Of a DNA stretch of 64,000 nucleotides, positions 1 through 10,583 are shown in pieces (position 1 is the stretch's first letter; each line of letters starts with the position of its first letter). The notes below the pieces were generated by a model, which saw nothing but the letters and a program-made list of their open reading frames with translations, made no database searches and was not told where the DNA came from. The DNA is from Haliclystus octoradiatus (Eukaryota; Cnidaria; Staurozoa; Stauromedusae; Haliclystidae). The translations under genes and the position numbers were made by a program. Where the stretch lies: NCBI GenBank assembly GCA_916610825.1, contig OU744448.1, forward strand, positions 32,158,160 to 32,222,159, in the 5' to 3' direction.

Positions 1-19
1 ATGTAATTATTTATCGTCG

Positions 20-259
20 TTAAATTAATGTAAGTTTTGAACTCTGATTTTGCTGCCATTCAACCCTTGCTCTTCTTTTCTTTTTAACTGTTTTTTGAGG
101 TTGGCAAGAAACGTAAATGTAGCATCTTTGGCTGGTAGACGATGACAGATCCACGCAGGTAACATGATAGTCATTGCCACATCTTCTACATTCAATTGTC
201 TTCTCTCCTTTCTCAGTGGGTATTCCATAAGAGCATGTGACATGAAATGATAGATGCAA
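20..259 (-). other. Possible PHD-type zinc-finger exon fragment
   Basis: A 79-codon minus-strand reading frame contains C-x2-C-x4-H-x2-C (ECRRCGNDYHVTC), the core spacing of a PHD finger, then a later C-x5-C and a basic KKKRRAR tail before the stop. Upstream Cys residues are sparse, so it would be a partial finger or the last exon of a gene or transposon. An overlapping minus-strand frame (25-363) shows no domain. PHD-like fingers also occur near the ends of some transposase and retroelement proteins. The motif is seen; gene status is inference. Confidence 0.25.
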
Positions 260-384
260 CCATTATTCCATAAATTTATTCCAATTATTATATTAAGCAT
301 ATTGGCAAAAGTGTTGCAATATACGTACATATATAGTCGCTCAAAATGAACACGGGTCATCATTAGCGGATTTGTACCATGTGA

Positions 385-975
385 TCAAGTAATGTAATGA
401 CAACGCCTTACTTGAATCTATTAGTAATTAATTCGACAACAGTCTATACTAACATTCACAGCGTTTCAAACCCACATTCAAAAACGCCGCGACTTGATTG
501 CCTTACTTAATTAAATCTATCAAGAATTGATTCGCCAACGTTCTATACTAACATTCGCAGCATCTCAAACCCATATACAAAAACGCCGTGACTTGATTGC
601 CTTACTTGAATATATAAGGAATTGATTCGCCAACGTTCTATACTAACATTTGCAGCGTTTCAAACCCACATTCAAAAACGCCACGACTTTATTGCCTTAC
701 TTGAATATATTAGGAATTGATTCGCCAACGTTCTATACTAACATTCGCATCGTCTCAAACCCATATACAAAAACGCCGTGACTTGATTGCCTTACTTGAA
801 TATATAAGGAATTGATTCGCCAACGTTCTATACTAACATTTGCAGCGTTTCAAACCCACTTTCAAAAACGCCACGACTTTATTGCCTTACTTGAATATAT
901 AAGGAATTGATTCAACAACGTTCTATAGCAACATTCACAGCGTCTCAAACGCATTTTCAATAATGCTGCGACTTT
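385..975. repeat. 95-bp minisatellite with 190-bp higher-order period
   Basis: Six tandem copies of a ~95-bp unit. The anchor GCCTTACTT recurs at about 405, 500, 599, 694, 789 and 884. Two variants alternate: one with GTTTCAAACCCACATTC and CCACGACTTT, the other with TCTCAAACCCATATAC and CCGTGACTTG, so the larger period is 190 bp. The last copy is the most diverged. No ORF spans it. Confidence 0.9.
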
Positions 976-1676
976 GTTTATAAGAATTTCATTTCACAAA
1001 ATTGATTTCTAAATTATTGACCCCAGGTCGACGTCCAAAACAATAATTGAAAGTTTTGATCTGTTGCATCATTCAATTAGATCATAAAAGTTCACGATGA
1101 AAATATATTAAACATTGCTAATTGGTAGTGTCCTTTGTTCCATTTGAGTCAACGAGCGCTTTTTTGGCATTTTAAGCAGTTTTTGATCAATTAATTGTAG
1201 CAACATAATCTGAAATGGAACTAATGATGCGTAACTTTGTATTTCTTCGTTATTAGGGGGTGGCCTAGGCTATGAAGACACACAATTGACACGCAAGAGC
1301 TTCATATATTTTAAGACGTCGCTGTGAAATATTTGTGCATCGATATTTTATTGATATTGGATTCTCATCCTTAAATTTCAACCGTGATTAATTCGTTACT
1401 TTTTCATAAAAATTTGTTTCAAAATGAAAGTTATCCATGATTCATCGAATTTTCATTGGAAGAAAAAAACGCTGTGCGTGGCTACGATGTGCGGGACACA
1501 TGCGAGACATAGACGTTGTGAATATTGGATTGCGAATATAGGTTTGATACGAATATCGGTCCAACTTCACACTGGTGGGTAAAGTACCAGATCACATAGA
1601 CATTTATAAGAATATGGAAAGCGGAAATGTGGAATCTCACGAGCTATAGATATCATGAATAAGGCTGGATAGCTAT

Positions 1677-1959
1677 CTAATGTTCTGATGTTTTATTTGG
1701 TAGCCTAATCAATGCTTCATGGACATCTTTTGTTGATAAGGGAGCACAACAAATTAGTATCAGCCGGATAGCGTGGTTCCAAATCTGGATTAATGCCGTT
1801 GTCTGCCGTGAAGACACTAGAAAAATATTTATTTGGCAAGTCTGCTTTAGACGTGTCAACGGTACATTTGACGGCATTTGCATCTTCAAGAGTTGGTATT
1901 GGGAACGTGAATTGAATACAAAAACAACGATGAAAATTATATGTTAGATGTGTAATCAA
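1677..1959 (-). pseudogene. Decayed non-LTR retrotransposon reverse-transcriptase fragment
   Basis: On the minus strand one frame reads KADLPNKYFSSVFTADNG, resembling the segment just upstream of the RT palm in LINE-type polymerases (…N.YF.SVFT.E…). After a frameshift near the middle, the overlapping frame continues LSTKDVHEALIRLPNKTSEH, matching the 'eV..aL..L...Ks' block that normally precedes GPDG. Two frames are needed within ~280 bp, so it is a relic. The clade (Jockey, CR1 or similar) cannot be fixed from so short a piece. Confidence 0.5.
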
Positions 1960-2240
1960 AAATAAGATATATCAAATATAGCTTGAAAGATATTACAATG
2001 CCGTCTATATGTTGTCTATTAACGACCTATGCAGCCAAGGAAAACACAGCGTCGACGACGCCCGATACTTATGCGTCTACGTCCTGCTCGGCGACGTCGT
2101 CGGCGTCTTCTCAAACCAGTGAGCGTTCCAAACACATCTTGTTTTCCTGCAATTTTCAAAGATCAGTTGAGACATTAAATCCACTGGTTGTCTGTATATA
2201 TTTCATGTTTAGCTATTGACCATCAACACGTAAGTTATTT
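1960..2240 (+). other. G+C-elevated exon-like patch, gene unknown
   Basis: A short Ser/Thr/Ala-rich frame (1983-2219) sits in a patch with several CG dinucleotides (GTCGACGACG, CGGCGACGTCGTCGG) unlike the AT-rich surroundings. It is followed by a good donor (CAACAC|GTAAGTT at about 2230). It may be a first or untranslated exon of an unrecognised gene; no domain is visible. Confidence 0.15.
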
Positions 2241-2607
2241 TGTATTTTTTGTTATATGTTAAAAGTTCCTAATCAATTGGAAAACATTGTATGAGATTGT
2301 CTGCGGTTTTTCGTGATGACAAAGGCACAATAGAGACTGAAACAGGACCTTAATATCTAATGTCAGGGGCTGACAAGATCGGCATCAACATTTAAATGAA
2401 TAAATGAATTTATTCGCATTATTTTAAATATAAAATACATGCTGGTAGCACAATTAACACTCTTGTGAGTATGGCTAGCGTGCTACCATTTAAAATTAAA
2501 ATGCTATTAAATGAAAATAATGTTGATAGTTCAATAATAACGATCAAAAGATCACCTACTTTAAAATTGATATAAAGATAGCAGTAAAGATACTTGTCAA
2601 TCGTTAA

Positions 2608-2806
2608 AGGGGCAAAATTGACCGGCGACCGCTGCGAGCTCAAGTTGAATTTATGCTTAGCGTAATTCAACGGTCTCGCTTTGAAACTATTGTTATACGC
2701 AGGCCTAATTTGTTATAAATTCATGTCAACAATGAGCATTGTGTTATAAACAATAAACGTGCACGTGATTCTAAGTGCGTAGCGCCTGCCGGTTATTTTT
2801 GCTCCT
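2608..2806. mobile_element. 199-bp TTAA-flanked MITE (piggyBac-like TSD), copy 1
   Basis: Terminal inverted repeats AGGGGCAAAATTGACCGGC and (reverse complement) AGGAGCAAAAATAACCGGC are bounded on both sides by TTAA (2604-2607, 2807-2810). A near-identical copy of exactly the same length is at 21409-21607. A TTAA duplication is the hallmark of piggyBac-type transposition; the family name itself is inference. Confidence 0.85.
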
Positions 2807-3151
2807 TTAACTACTTGGTGTTTGACGGAGAGCATCGAAAGCCAGCTAGAGTCTACTAGTGCATTCCTGAAATAGTTGAGCAACTCATCCTCACTAACCT
2901 TCAGTTACTTCTTCGTCTTCATCTTCATAGCTATCCTCTTCATCATGCTCCTACATAGAAAAACAGAACATCAATTATTTTGAATCGATTATCGCAGGAT
3001 TATCACAGGTGCCTATTTCAAAATGTTCACAAGTTGCAGATCGAAAAGTAGTAAATCTGTTATTAGAGATGATATTAGAGCTACAGCACCCAGTTCTCGC
3101 ACAATGGCACCAGCGCAAGCTAAAAATAATAAAAATTAAAACAGTACTATT

Positions 3152-3358
3152 CAGGGGTGGCACCAGAGGGGGCAGGGAGGCTACAGCCCTCCCGTTGGGG
3201 AATTTTTTTAACATATTTCGTAAAAAACAATAGGAATTAGCTCCATTCCAGTATTAGTGACTATTGCCAAATTGTTTCTATGTAACGTGGAAATTTGGCA
3301 TAACCCCCCTGTCGGGGATGTCAGCCCCCTCGTCAGGGAAATCTTGGTGCCACCCCTG
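3152..3358. mobile_element. 207-bp hAT-type MITE, TIR CAGGGGTGGCACCA
   Basis: Perfect TIRs CAGGGGTGGCACCA and TGGTGCCACCCCTG are bordered by an identical 8-bp TSD GTACTATT (3144-3151 and 3359-3366). Internal sequence is non-coding and locally C/G-run rich. An 8-bp TSD with CAGGG termini is typical of hAT elements. Confidence 0.9.
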
Positions 3359-3472
3359 GTACTATTAATAGAATCAATACATTTGTACATTATGTTTACC
3401 TCTCGATCTTCCTCTCTTGCTTCGCCTGGATGGGAAAATAAAATAAATAAATGAATAAAATAATAATTTATC

Positions 3473-3704
3473 GGATGGAATGGTCCAGAGAGAATTGCAT
3501 TGTGAGTAGCTGCGGCGCATCGTTGCGCATTGACAATCAAGACTTATCTGCCATGAAATCTGTTGAAATTGATCTGCAGTGTCGCGGCTGAGATCAACAA
3601 AGAACGTTTAAAATCATTGCTCTCAGCGAAAAAAAGCCACTCATCTAGAAATAGAGGAGTGGTACGGGTGCCTTCGGTAGGGCGACACCGTCTACATTAC
3701 ATTA
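3473..3704 (+). repeat. SINE family A, head-less copy
   Basis: The body runs from the GCATTGTGAGTAGC block to the 3' end GGTAGGGCGACACCGT. The same body is at 9631-9983 (minus, with tRNA-like head), 13600-13860 (minus), 32236-32450 (minus) and, degenerate, about 50500-50700 (plus). This copy lacks the tRNA-like 5' head, as expected of a 5'-truncated SINE. Confidence 0.7.
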
Positions 3705-5500
3705 TTACACTAGTAAAGTTTTGAGTTTTTCCACTTACTGAATTGAAGAACAGCAATTCCCAAGACAATAAATAGCAATAAGGTCGTTGATCTCATCTGA
3801 AAAGATAAAAAAATATTATTTAACTATCATGCATCGAACAAATGATTCTTGTAGACATGGATATACAAAATATCCTGCTTTTCGTGTTGATAAAATCCTT
3901 TGCAAGAACTCCTCTTTTGTTTCTATTGTTCGTATTAATTCTATTGTCTGCCTATATAGAGAAAACTTTATTGTGTGGAAGATGTATTGTCTATATAAAG
4001 TAGGCGTTGGCAGGAAGACATTTAGATGAATAAATTGAAATTTGAAAATTATTGGAATTTAAACTGATTTTCTTTGAAGGGTTGAAGGAATATAAGGCAG
4101 GTATATTCATACTATATATCGACATCAGATATGAATCCTTATTTTGAGCAATTTGAAAAATGAATGTAGGATAAAACGAAATTTAGGATGGATTGGCCAT
4201 AGCATATTGATGCAAAAAAGCTTCAAATCCTGGAGACTAAAACTTTGTATTAATTCATATGCTGAAGCAACATCAATTTATCTCTTAAATAAGGATTGAG
4301 TTGTAGTCCATTTTGATAAAATCGACATTTAAATATGTTTGTATTAATATTTAAGATCATTGCTTAATTATAATCGCAGCTACTGACTTGAATATTTTGT
4401 CGTTATTTTAAGACTATGAAATTTCCAGGGTCCCAGCCACTCCTATTTAAAACAAATTTGCAAATTTGACCTGCTAAAATTGAAGTACATCGACTCACCT
4501 TGTAACTCTTTATCTTTTCGCAGATTGAATTGGATGTTGACCGTAGTAGCTCGGTTGACTAATGAAAAACGTATTCAAGCTGTTCGTGTTTATATAAGAT
4601 AATTCTAACAAAGTGTTCGACTAACCGTACAGAATACAGAAGAAAATTATACTTAAAAGTGTTCCTGTTTTTGAAATCTCTTTTGAATATAAATCAACAT
4701 GAAAAAACAGGAAGAAGTTTAATATTGTTCTTTATATGGCTTTGCATCCGGGATAATTATTGAGTGGAGAATCCACCCGCAGTTGTGAAATCTACACTAC
4801 TGGGAAATCTACAATATTCTACACAGGGCATGAAATTGTTCAGTCTTTATCAGAAATTATCACTATCCTTTAAATAGTTACAGTTTATAGTTATAGTTTC
4901 AGTTTATTTTCAGTCTGTTCAAAACCTCTTTTACTTTTTAATGATTGTTTCTAGAAATGTGACCGTCACTGCCAAAATATTTGCTAGTGAAGCAAGAAAA
5001 TTTCTCAGGCGTATTTTACTTTTTTGAAAATTCCTTATGGCCCAGATTTTCTTTCGATGGCTCTGATAACCATGCAATATATGACAGTTTCAAGGATTAA
5101 GCTACTTAATTATACTGAGTTCCATCATTCAATTTAAAAAGAAGCAACAATGAAAGCATAAAATGAGAAAAGATGAATAAAATCAGAAGCGGGGAATAAA
5201 AATGAAAGCATAAGATGAGAAACGAAGCATAAAAATGACGAACATTGAATTTTGGCGGAGATATGATGCCATATAGTTACATGCCAACAAACTCTTGCGG
5301 TAATAAGTCCGACATGGCTGAATTTTTCACTCAGTCGTGCTTCATTAAGTTTATTAGTTTAGTAATGCTTCACCAGAGTTCACTCATTAAATAGAGTGAC
5401 CTTATAGAGATCAATGAAGTCTGAAAGGGAACAAAGTAACTATTATAGTCCCGGTTATAGTCAGTAGAGTATGTAACAAAGAGTTAACAAACAATCCAAC
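3705..5500. other. No gene recognised
   Basis: AT-rich sequence with only short frames that show no domain. A few splice-like sites occur but no protein similarity links them. Confidence 0.5.
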
Positions 5501-5554
5501 TTTGTTTTTTGTTTGTCGACTTATCCAATGTCCTGCATACTTTATTGTCGACTA

Positions 5555-5670
5555 TATCTAACTGCATCTGGCTGTTCGGGAAAACGATCGGATGCTGTTG
5601 GTTCTACAAAAACATGTCGAACAAAAAAAGTCAGATCCGTTTTCCAAACAGCCAGATTCAGTTGGGTAGT
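5555..5670. repeat. Foldback (inverted) repeat
   Basis: The sequence around CTGGCTGTTCGGGAAAACG returns inverted as CGTTTTCCAAACAGCCAG with a few mismatches, giving ~30-bp imperfect arms around a ~45-bp loop. Probably a small MITE; no TSD was identified. Confidence 0.5.
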
Positions 5671-6189
5671 TGACCATGGGTCGTTAATTGCCATCTCAAC
5701 TTGTCTAACAGACTGGAAAAGTTTTTGATGAGTACATTAGAAGTAAAGGAATTTCCAAGACATTTTCATGTATATAGATATGTCTGACACATTGCAAGCT
5801 GAGCACGCGGTCGTAATATACGAAGACGCAATAGCCAGATAACTCAGTTCCGGGAGCATTTGATTTCTAATTTTTGTCCCTTATTCATTAATTTTGAATT
5901 GTTGATCATGCATCAGTGACGTTCTAAATTGTATTCTGTGCAGTCAGTTATTGTCTATACGAACAGAACAATAAGTAAAAGTTAACTTATTACACGAAGA
6001 TATCATCTAATATTATAGCTTTCACGTCAGTACAGCTCTGCCTTTCGTGCAATCAGCGAGTATGTATGTCATATATGTACACCCACGGCCGTAACTATAC
6101 ATGCTTAATTCTGATAGGGAGGTATCTGTGTCACTTTTGCCCGAAAAAGGGTGTTGCATTTGGCATTTGTGTATTTCGTATTTGGGAGC

Positions 6190-7580
6190 TTCAGTAGTGT
6201 AATACAAGGCAAGAGCCTCTATCCCATGTTCTGCTCCATAAAACTGAGAGTTGCGGAACACGGGGTAGAGACGAATGGTCACCCTATACAGTCTCTGACG
6301 TCACATCTCCAGAACGAGGTCACTATTAAGATTGAAGTCTTTTTATATCTGAAATTCTGAACTTCACTTCTGGAGTCAAATCCGAAATAATATTTGAAAG
6401 ATCTTGTCGAACTGTCATGGCGATAAAACAGTTTTTCTAACAACTGTCACCAACTTTGACTTTATTTACAATCAAATTTTTATTACATATTTTGCAATTT
6501 TTGTAGTGCTACTTTATTGAACCTCGCATCAACATTGTGGATGTTAAGTTTTATATGATGTACAAGTAATTATTTATTTGGAACAATTTTTCACATACTG
6601 GAAGCCAAACTTCATCCTCCTTCCTGTCAAGGCCGTTTTCATACCAGCTCAAACATCAAAGCTATGCATTATATATGGTGTTATACGTTTGATTAGTATT
6701 CAAGCAATTGTAACAAAATGAACAGTGTTTACATTTCACTTTTGTTTTGAAATAAATTGATTCGTGAATAGTGATCCCCACAAAAAAGATGGCGTGTTTA
6801 AGTTTTGACATAAATCAAATAAGTATCAAATTATGAATCAGATATTTTCGAGTAAATATGTTAGTTTAATTTTTCTCACTATCGATTGTCATTGGAGGGA
6901 AGTAAAACCGTGTTTCTATAGGCATTGCCTGTTGTTTGGTCACTTATGACATCCAAATTAAATTTCTTCCGCTTTCTTTTCAAAAAGTTGTGGTAAAATA
7001 ATGGCGCCAAAAGGCGCGCTTTCTCGAACTGAATGCTCACTCATTATAATAGTTCCTTGCAATCATGGATATGATCCTATAAATTACCTGGGTAGTATAG
7101 TAATAAAGCCGAAAACATTATTTGTAGCAATTACAGATAATATCTTGCTATAATAGACTTGAAAATAGTCCAATCTGTAGGCATTAATTGTTACGTCGCT
7201 TTCTAAATTCTGTCTTCATAATCAGTCTTACAAATAAATTGAATAATAAATACGTAGCATCAGTACAGCAAAATATCCCATTTTACAAAACTTAAATCCA
7301 TCGACAACAAAAACAAGTAATCTATTTAATAATTATTCCAAATCAATTGGCGGTATGGTGACAAAATAAAATGAAGGACATTTGTTAAAATTGTGGACCG
7401 CCATGCCAGTCAAATAGTTTGATTGAGTTGTGAGTGAATTCGGATTTGATGAGATTCAAAGGAAATACAATCCAAAGGGTAGTCTCGTTTTGGAGATGTG
7501 ACGTCAGAGACTGTATGGGGTGACCATTCGTCTCTACCGGAACACGGGCTAGAGGAACTTCTAACTAAAAGTTGTTGCTT
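6190..7580. repeat. Inverted ~100-bp repeat pair, possible ~1.3-kb element
   Basis: The block GACGAATGGTCACCCTATAC…TCTCTGACGTCACATCTCC near 6260-6320 is repeated in inverse near 7490-7545 (GGAGATGTGACGTCAGAGAC…GTGACCATTCGTCTCTACC). The ~1.2 kb between is AT-rich and non-coding. These may be long TIRs of one non-autonomous element or two oppositely oriented copies of a repeat. Confidence 0.6.
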
Positions 7581-7852
7581 ATTCCTGAGAACGAGAATGC
7601 CCAATCAGATGCAGTGGATTGCGACCTCAAATCACGCAAGGGATTTTGTTGTTGTAAGATTGTGCGGAGAAGTGACATGCGAAGCAGATCGAGACGTATC
7701 AGACGTGGAATCACAGCCTGGCAAAGTTACTAGTTTTGCGGTCAACTCTTCTTATTTATTTGATTGAAAGGAACGACATTGTCCATTGAATCACACTAGT
7801 CGTTTTCTGCTATTTTGAAAAAGGGGTTATTGTTTCCAGCACCCTCCAGTTC

Positions 7853-8030
7853 AGTGAAACCTGTAAATAAAGGCCAGCTACGATGGGTAGACAAAGTGAC
7901 CACTATAGACAGGTGGTCTTCATATACAGGCTTTCTTCAATAGAAAATGCTATTTTGGATTTTGCAAGAGTGACCACTACAGACAGGTGGCCGCTGTATA
8001 GAGATGACCATTATAACAGGTTTGACTTTA
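7853..8030 (+). mobile_element. ~178-bp TA-type MITE (CAGTGAAACCTGT family)
   Basis: The ends are TIRs: 5' CAGTGAAACCTGTA and 3' ATAACAGGTTTGACT followed by T(T)TA. The interior repeats the motif GACCACTATAGACAGGTGG twice. The family recurs at 18048-18226, 22166-22342, 23019-23163 and 54807-54966 (plus) and 31912-32056, 40157-40333, 61148-61270, 62640-62770 and 63717-63892 (minus), plus split or partial copies. CAGT…ACTG ends and TA flanks suggest Tc1/mariner/pogo-type mobilisation (inference). Confidence 0.7.
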
Positions 8031-9060
8031 TATCAAACTATGGTAAGTTGTACCAAAGAAGGCCACAAATGATCAGTCACATTGCCAAGGTGGATCTGAA
8101 TTACACTGTTTTCGCAATGAATAACATATAAGTGCGAATATCTGAGTATCTTATATCAGAAATCAGTTAATTCATTCACGAGCATGTGATTATGCTCGTG
8201 CTTGTTACCGGGGGCCAGCAAATTCCATACACTCAGCTTTCTTTGGATGTGCAATTCTGAATGGATGAATTTCTCCACTTTTACGGACACCAATGCATAA
8301 AAAACAGGGACTTGTGGACCTTAAAATCGAAGTTTGAAAAGAGCAGTGATGTCTTCATATAGCCTGCTCACAGCAGACTCACTGTCAAAATGCAAACTTT
8401 GTAGAACAGTAGTCCGGCTAATGTCTTGATTGCAATGGGATTCTCAGCTCAATTAATTAGAAAATGTTTCACCATACTGAAATCATGTCTTAGTCTGATA
8501 TAAGATGTTACTATAATTTGGTGTCTACTCTATATATATTAGAAACGGTACATTTTATGTCAAACTTTTTAAAAAAATCCGTCATTAATTTTGAGTTTTC
8601 GATTTTAGTAACGTAGCGTTCGACTTAAATTCCTCGCGTTTTCGATCAAAAACTATTTATCGACGCGATTCGATTCGATGCAAGTCAATGTTGTTTCCTT
8701 TGCTACCATGCCAAATAAACAAATATCAAAATTGCCATGGTAGCAGAACACGGAAGAACACAACTTAGCCTCGCAATCAAAGTCTTTTGTAGTTTTCACG
8801 TGGAAATGAGGAATTCACTGATTGCTCTATTTCTTGTTCCTTCTTCAAATCACATGACAACAATTTTGGTGTCTGAGTGAATTTCGATAGTCTTAGCATA
8901 ATTTACCCCAAAATTCATCGAAGAAGTACCATACCAAAGCACTGTAAGTACATAATTTTATGTCTTCAAACTACCTTGATTTCATTTAATCATTGCAAAG
9001 TTTAATGCTTCTTAACCTACTTTCTCTTGTTCAAGTTGTTGTGTTGTTGATTGTTTTTAG
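8031..9060. other. Candidate promoter and 5' UTR region of the RNase T2 gene
   Basis: No repeat was recognised from about 8560 to 9060. It contains a strong donor (CACT|GTAAGTAC at 8943) matched by a T-rich acceptor (TTGTTTTTAG at 9051-9060), so a short non-coding first exon ending at 8942 is plausible. A small ORF starting at ATG 8806 (MRNSLIALFLVPSSN…) looks signal-peptide-like and could join the RNase frame through a GTGAAT donor (phase 2). The alternatives are unresolved. Confidence 0.3.
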
Positions 9061-9132
9061 GGTTTGATTTTGTCTACAAGTTGCATTCCAATACAATCAT
9101 GGGTTTCTTCGTTAAATCGTCAGGTTTGTACA
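9061..9132 (+). other. Candidate 5' exon of the RNase T2 gene
   Basis: Bounded by a strong acceptor (…GATTGTTTTTAG at 9060). It contains an ATG at 9099 (MGFFVKSSG…). Using the donor TT|GTACAT it would join the 13109 exon in phase but would give no signal peptide. The better-looking donor CAG|GTTTGT leaves phase 1 and would need another exon. RNase T2 proteins normally carry a signal peptide, so this may be 5' UTR. Confidence 0.3.
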
Positions 9133-9630
9133 TGGTTACAATATGATAAAGCTATAATTTCAATCATTTTTATTTTGTGTAATGATGTAGGCCTAAGTTA
9201 GTAGTGAAAAATTGTTGATTGAATGAGATCGCTGACAGTCATCAGTAAGGGTGTTATTGTGGGTTACCAGTTAATCCGTACTCAGTGTGAAGCGTCCACG
9301 CTTTCAGCTCGCAGTTGAGTCAAGTTTTTAAAAGTAATTTAACTAAGTAATGTAAGATAAGTTTTTTCTAATCATCCTTCATGGCAATATTTAGAAGCTT
9401 AGGACTTTTATTTTATGCATCAGTTAGGGTGTTATTGTAAATGAATTGATAAATAGAATATTTTTATCTGTGAAAAAAGGAGTAATTCTGGTAGCAAATA
9501 CCGAAGGTTTTCAAGCTTTGATAGAGTCTCGTACTTGGAAGTTTCTCATACTTTGATGGAATTATAAAATTTGAAATGTTCAAAATAGTTTCTGGATTTA
9601 TTTATATTGTCATAAAAAAAAGTAATGTGC

Positions 9631-9983
9631 ACGGTGTCGCCCTACCGAAGGCACCCGTACCACTCATCTATTTCTAGAAGTTGGCTCTTTTCGCTAAGAG
9701 CAATGATGTTAAACGCTCCTTAGATCTCAGCCGCGACACTGCAGATCAATTTCAACAGATTTCATGGCAGATAGGCCTTGATTGTCAATGCGCAACGATG
9801 CGCCGCAGCTACTCACAATGCAATTCCTTCTGAACCATTCGATCCGCCATCCTTAGATGGTACTCATTTGATGTTTCAGATAAAGTCAAGGCTGAGTTGA
9901 CCTGAGGGGGATTTGAACCACAGTCGATGAGATATGATACGATGTGAAGTTCGGTTGCTCTGCCAACTGAGCTAATCACCCCT
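9631..9983 (-). repeat. SINE family A, full-length copy with tRNA-like head
   Basis: Read on the minus strand it begins GGGGTGATTAGCTCAGTTGG (polymerase III A box) and has GGTTCAAATCC (B box) ~45 bases on. It then runs through the family A body to the GGTAGGGCGACACCGTG 3' end. The acceptor and anticodon arms do not fold as a functional tRNA, so this is a tRNA-derived SINE and not a tRNA gene. Confidence 0.75.
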
Positions 9984-10129
9984 TATTAATTTATTTGTAA
10001 GCTGTTTTATTATGTATGATCCCTTTGAAAAGCCACCACTATCATTTACTTTAGGTGATGGCTTAGGCTACTTGATTGAAGGCAACTCTGATGATGAAAA
10101 TGATGATAAAAATCTATAGGCAAACCATT

Positions 10130-10440
10130 GACCCATTACAGTCAGAGCCATCTATTTACAAGAGTTGGGACATGCTTTCATGTGCCGCTATCGTCTCCAA
10201 TTGGACAGATGTCAGTCACATGATTTTTGGATGCCATCTTTGTTCTTTTGAAAACAGGTTCTCAATCATTTCAAGTGAAACGCGCGAAAAAATACAATAC
10301 AATATGGCTGAAAAAACACACAACATTCTCCTGCACATGCGCACTGTTAAAAACGTGCTCGGGTCCAGGCAAAAAGATACAAAAATGGCAGAAGTGTCCC
10401 AACTCTTGTAAATAGATGGCTCTGATTACAGTAACCCATT
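10130..10440. mobile_element. ~310-bp MITE with ~40-bp TIRs
   Basis: CAGAGCCATCTATTTACAAG AGTTGGGACA near 10143-10172 returns inverted as TGTCCCAACT CTTGTAAATAGATGGCTCTG near 10395-10425. ACCCATT flanks both ends and is a possible TSD. The ORF inside (10076-10411) has no domain and is not considered a gene. Confidence 0.7.
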
Positions 10441-10583
10441 TAAACATTTCTTTATCTAGTGTCTTTGTGTGTGCTGATGATGCTTTGCTGGGTAACAAAT
10501 GGAAAAGTACTTATCAAGGCCAGCATGTTTGACAAATCGTAAGTTTTTATTTCTTGTTTCTATCTAGAGGTCCAGTTCACAAA

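Noticed and set aside
385..975. CRISPR-like array
   Set aside because: Whole units repeat without unique spacers, and the genome is eukaryotic; it is a minisatellite.
9916..9983. tRNA gene on the minus strand
   Set aside because: A and B boxes are present, but the anticodon and acceptor arms do not fold and the sequence continues into a repeated SINE body.
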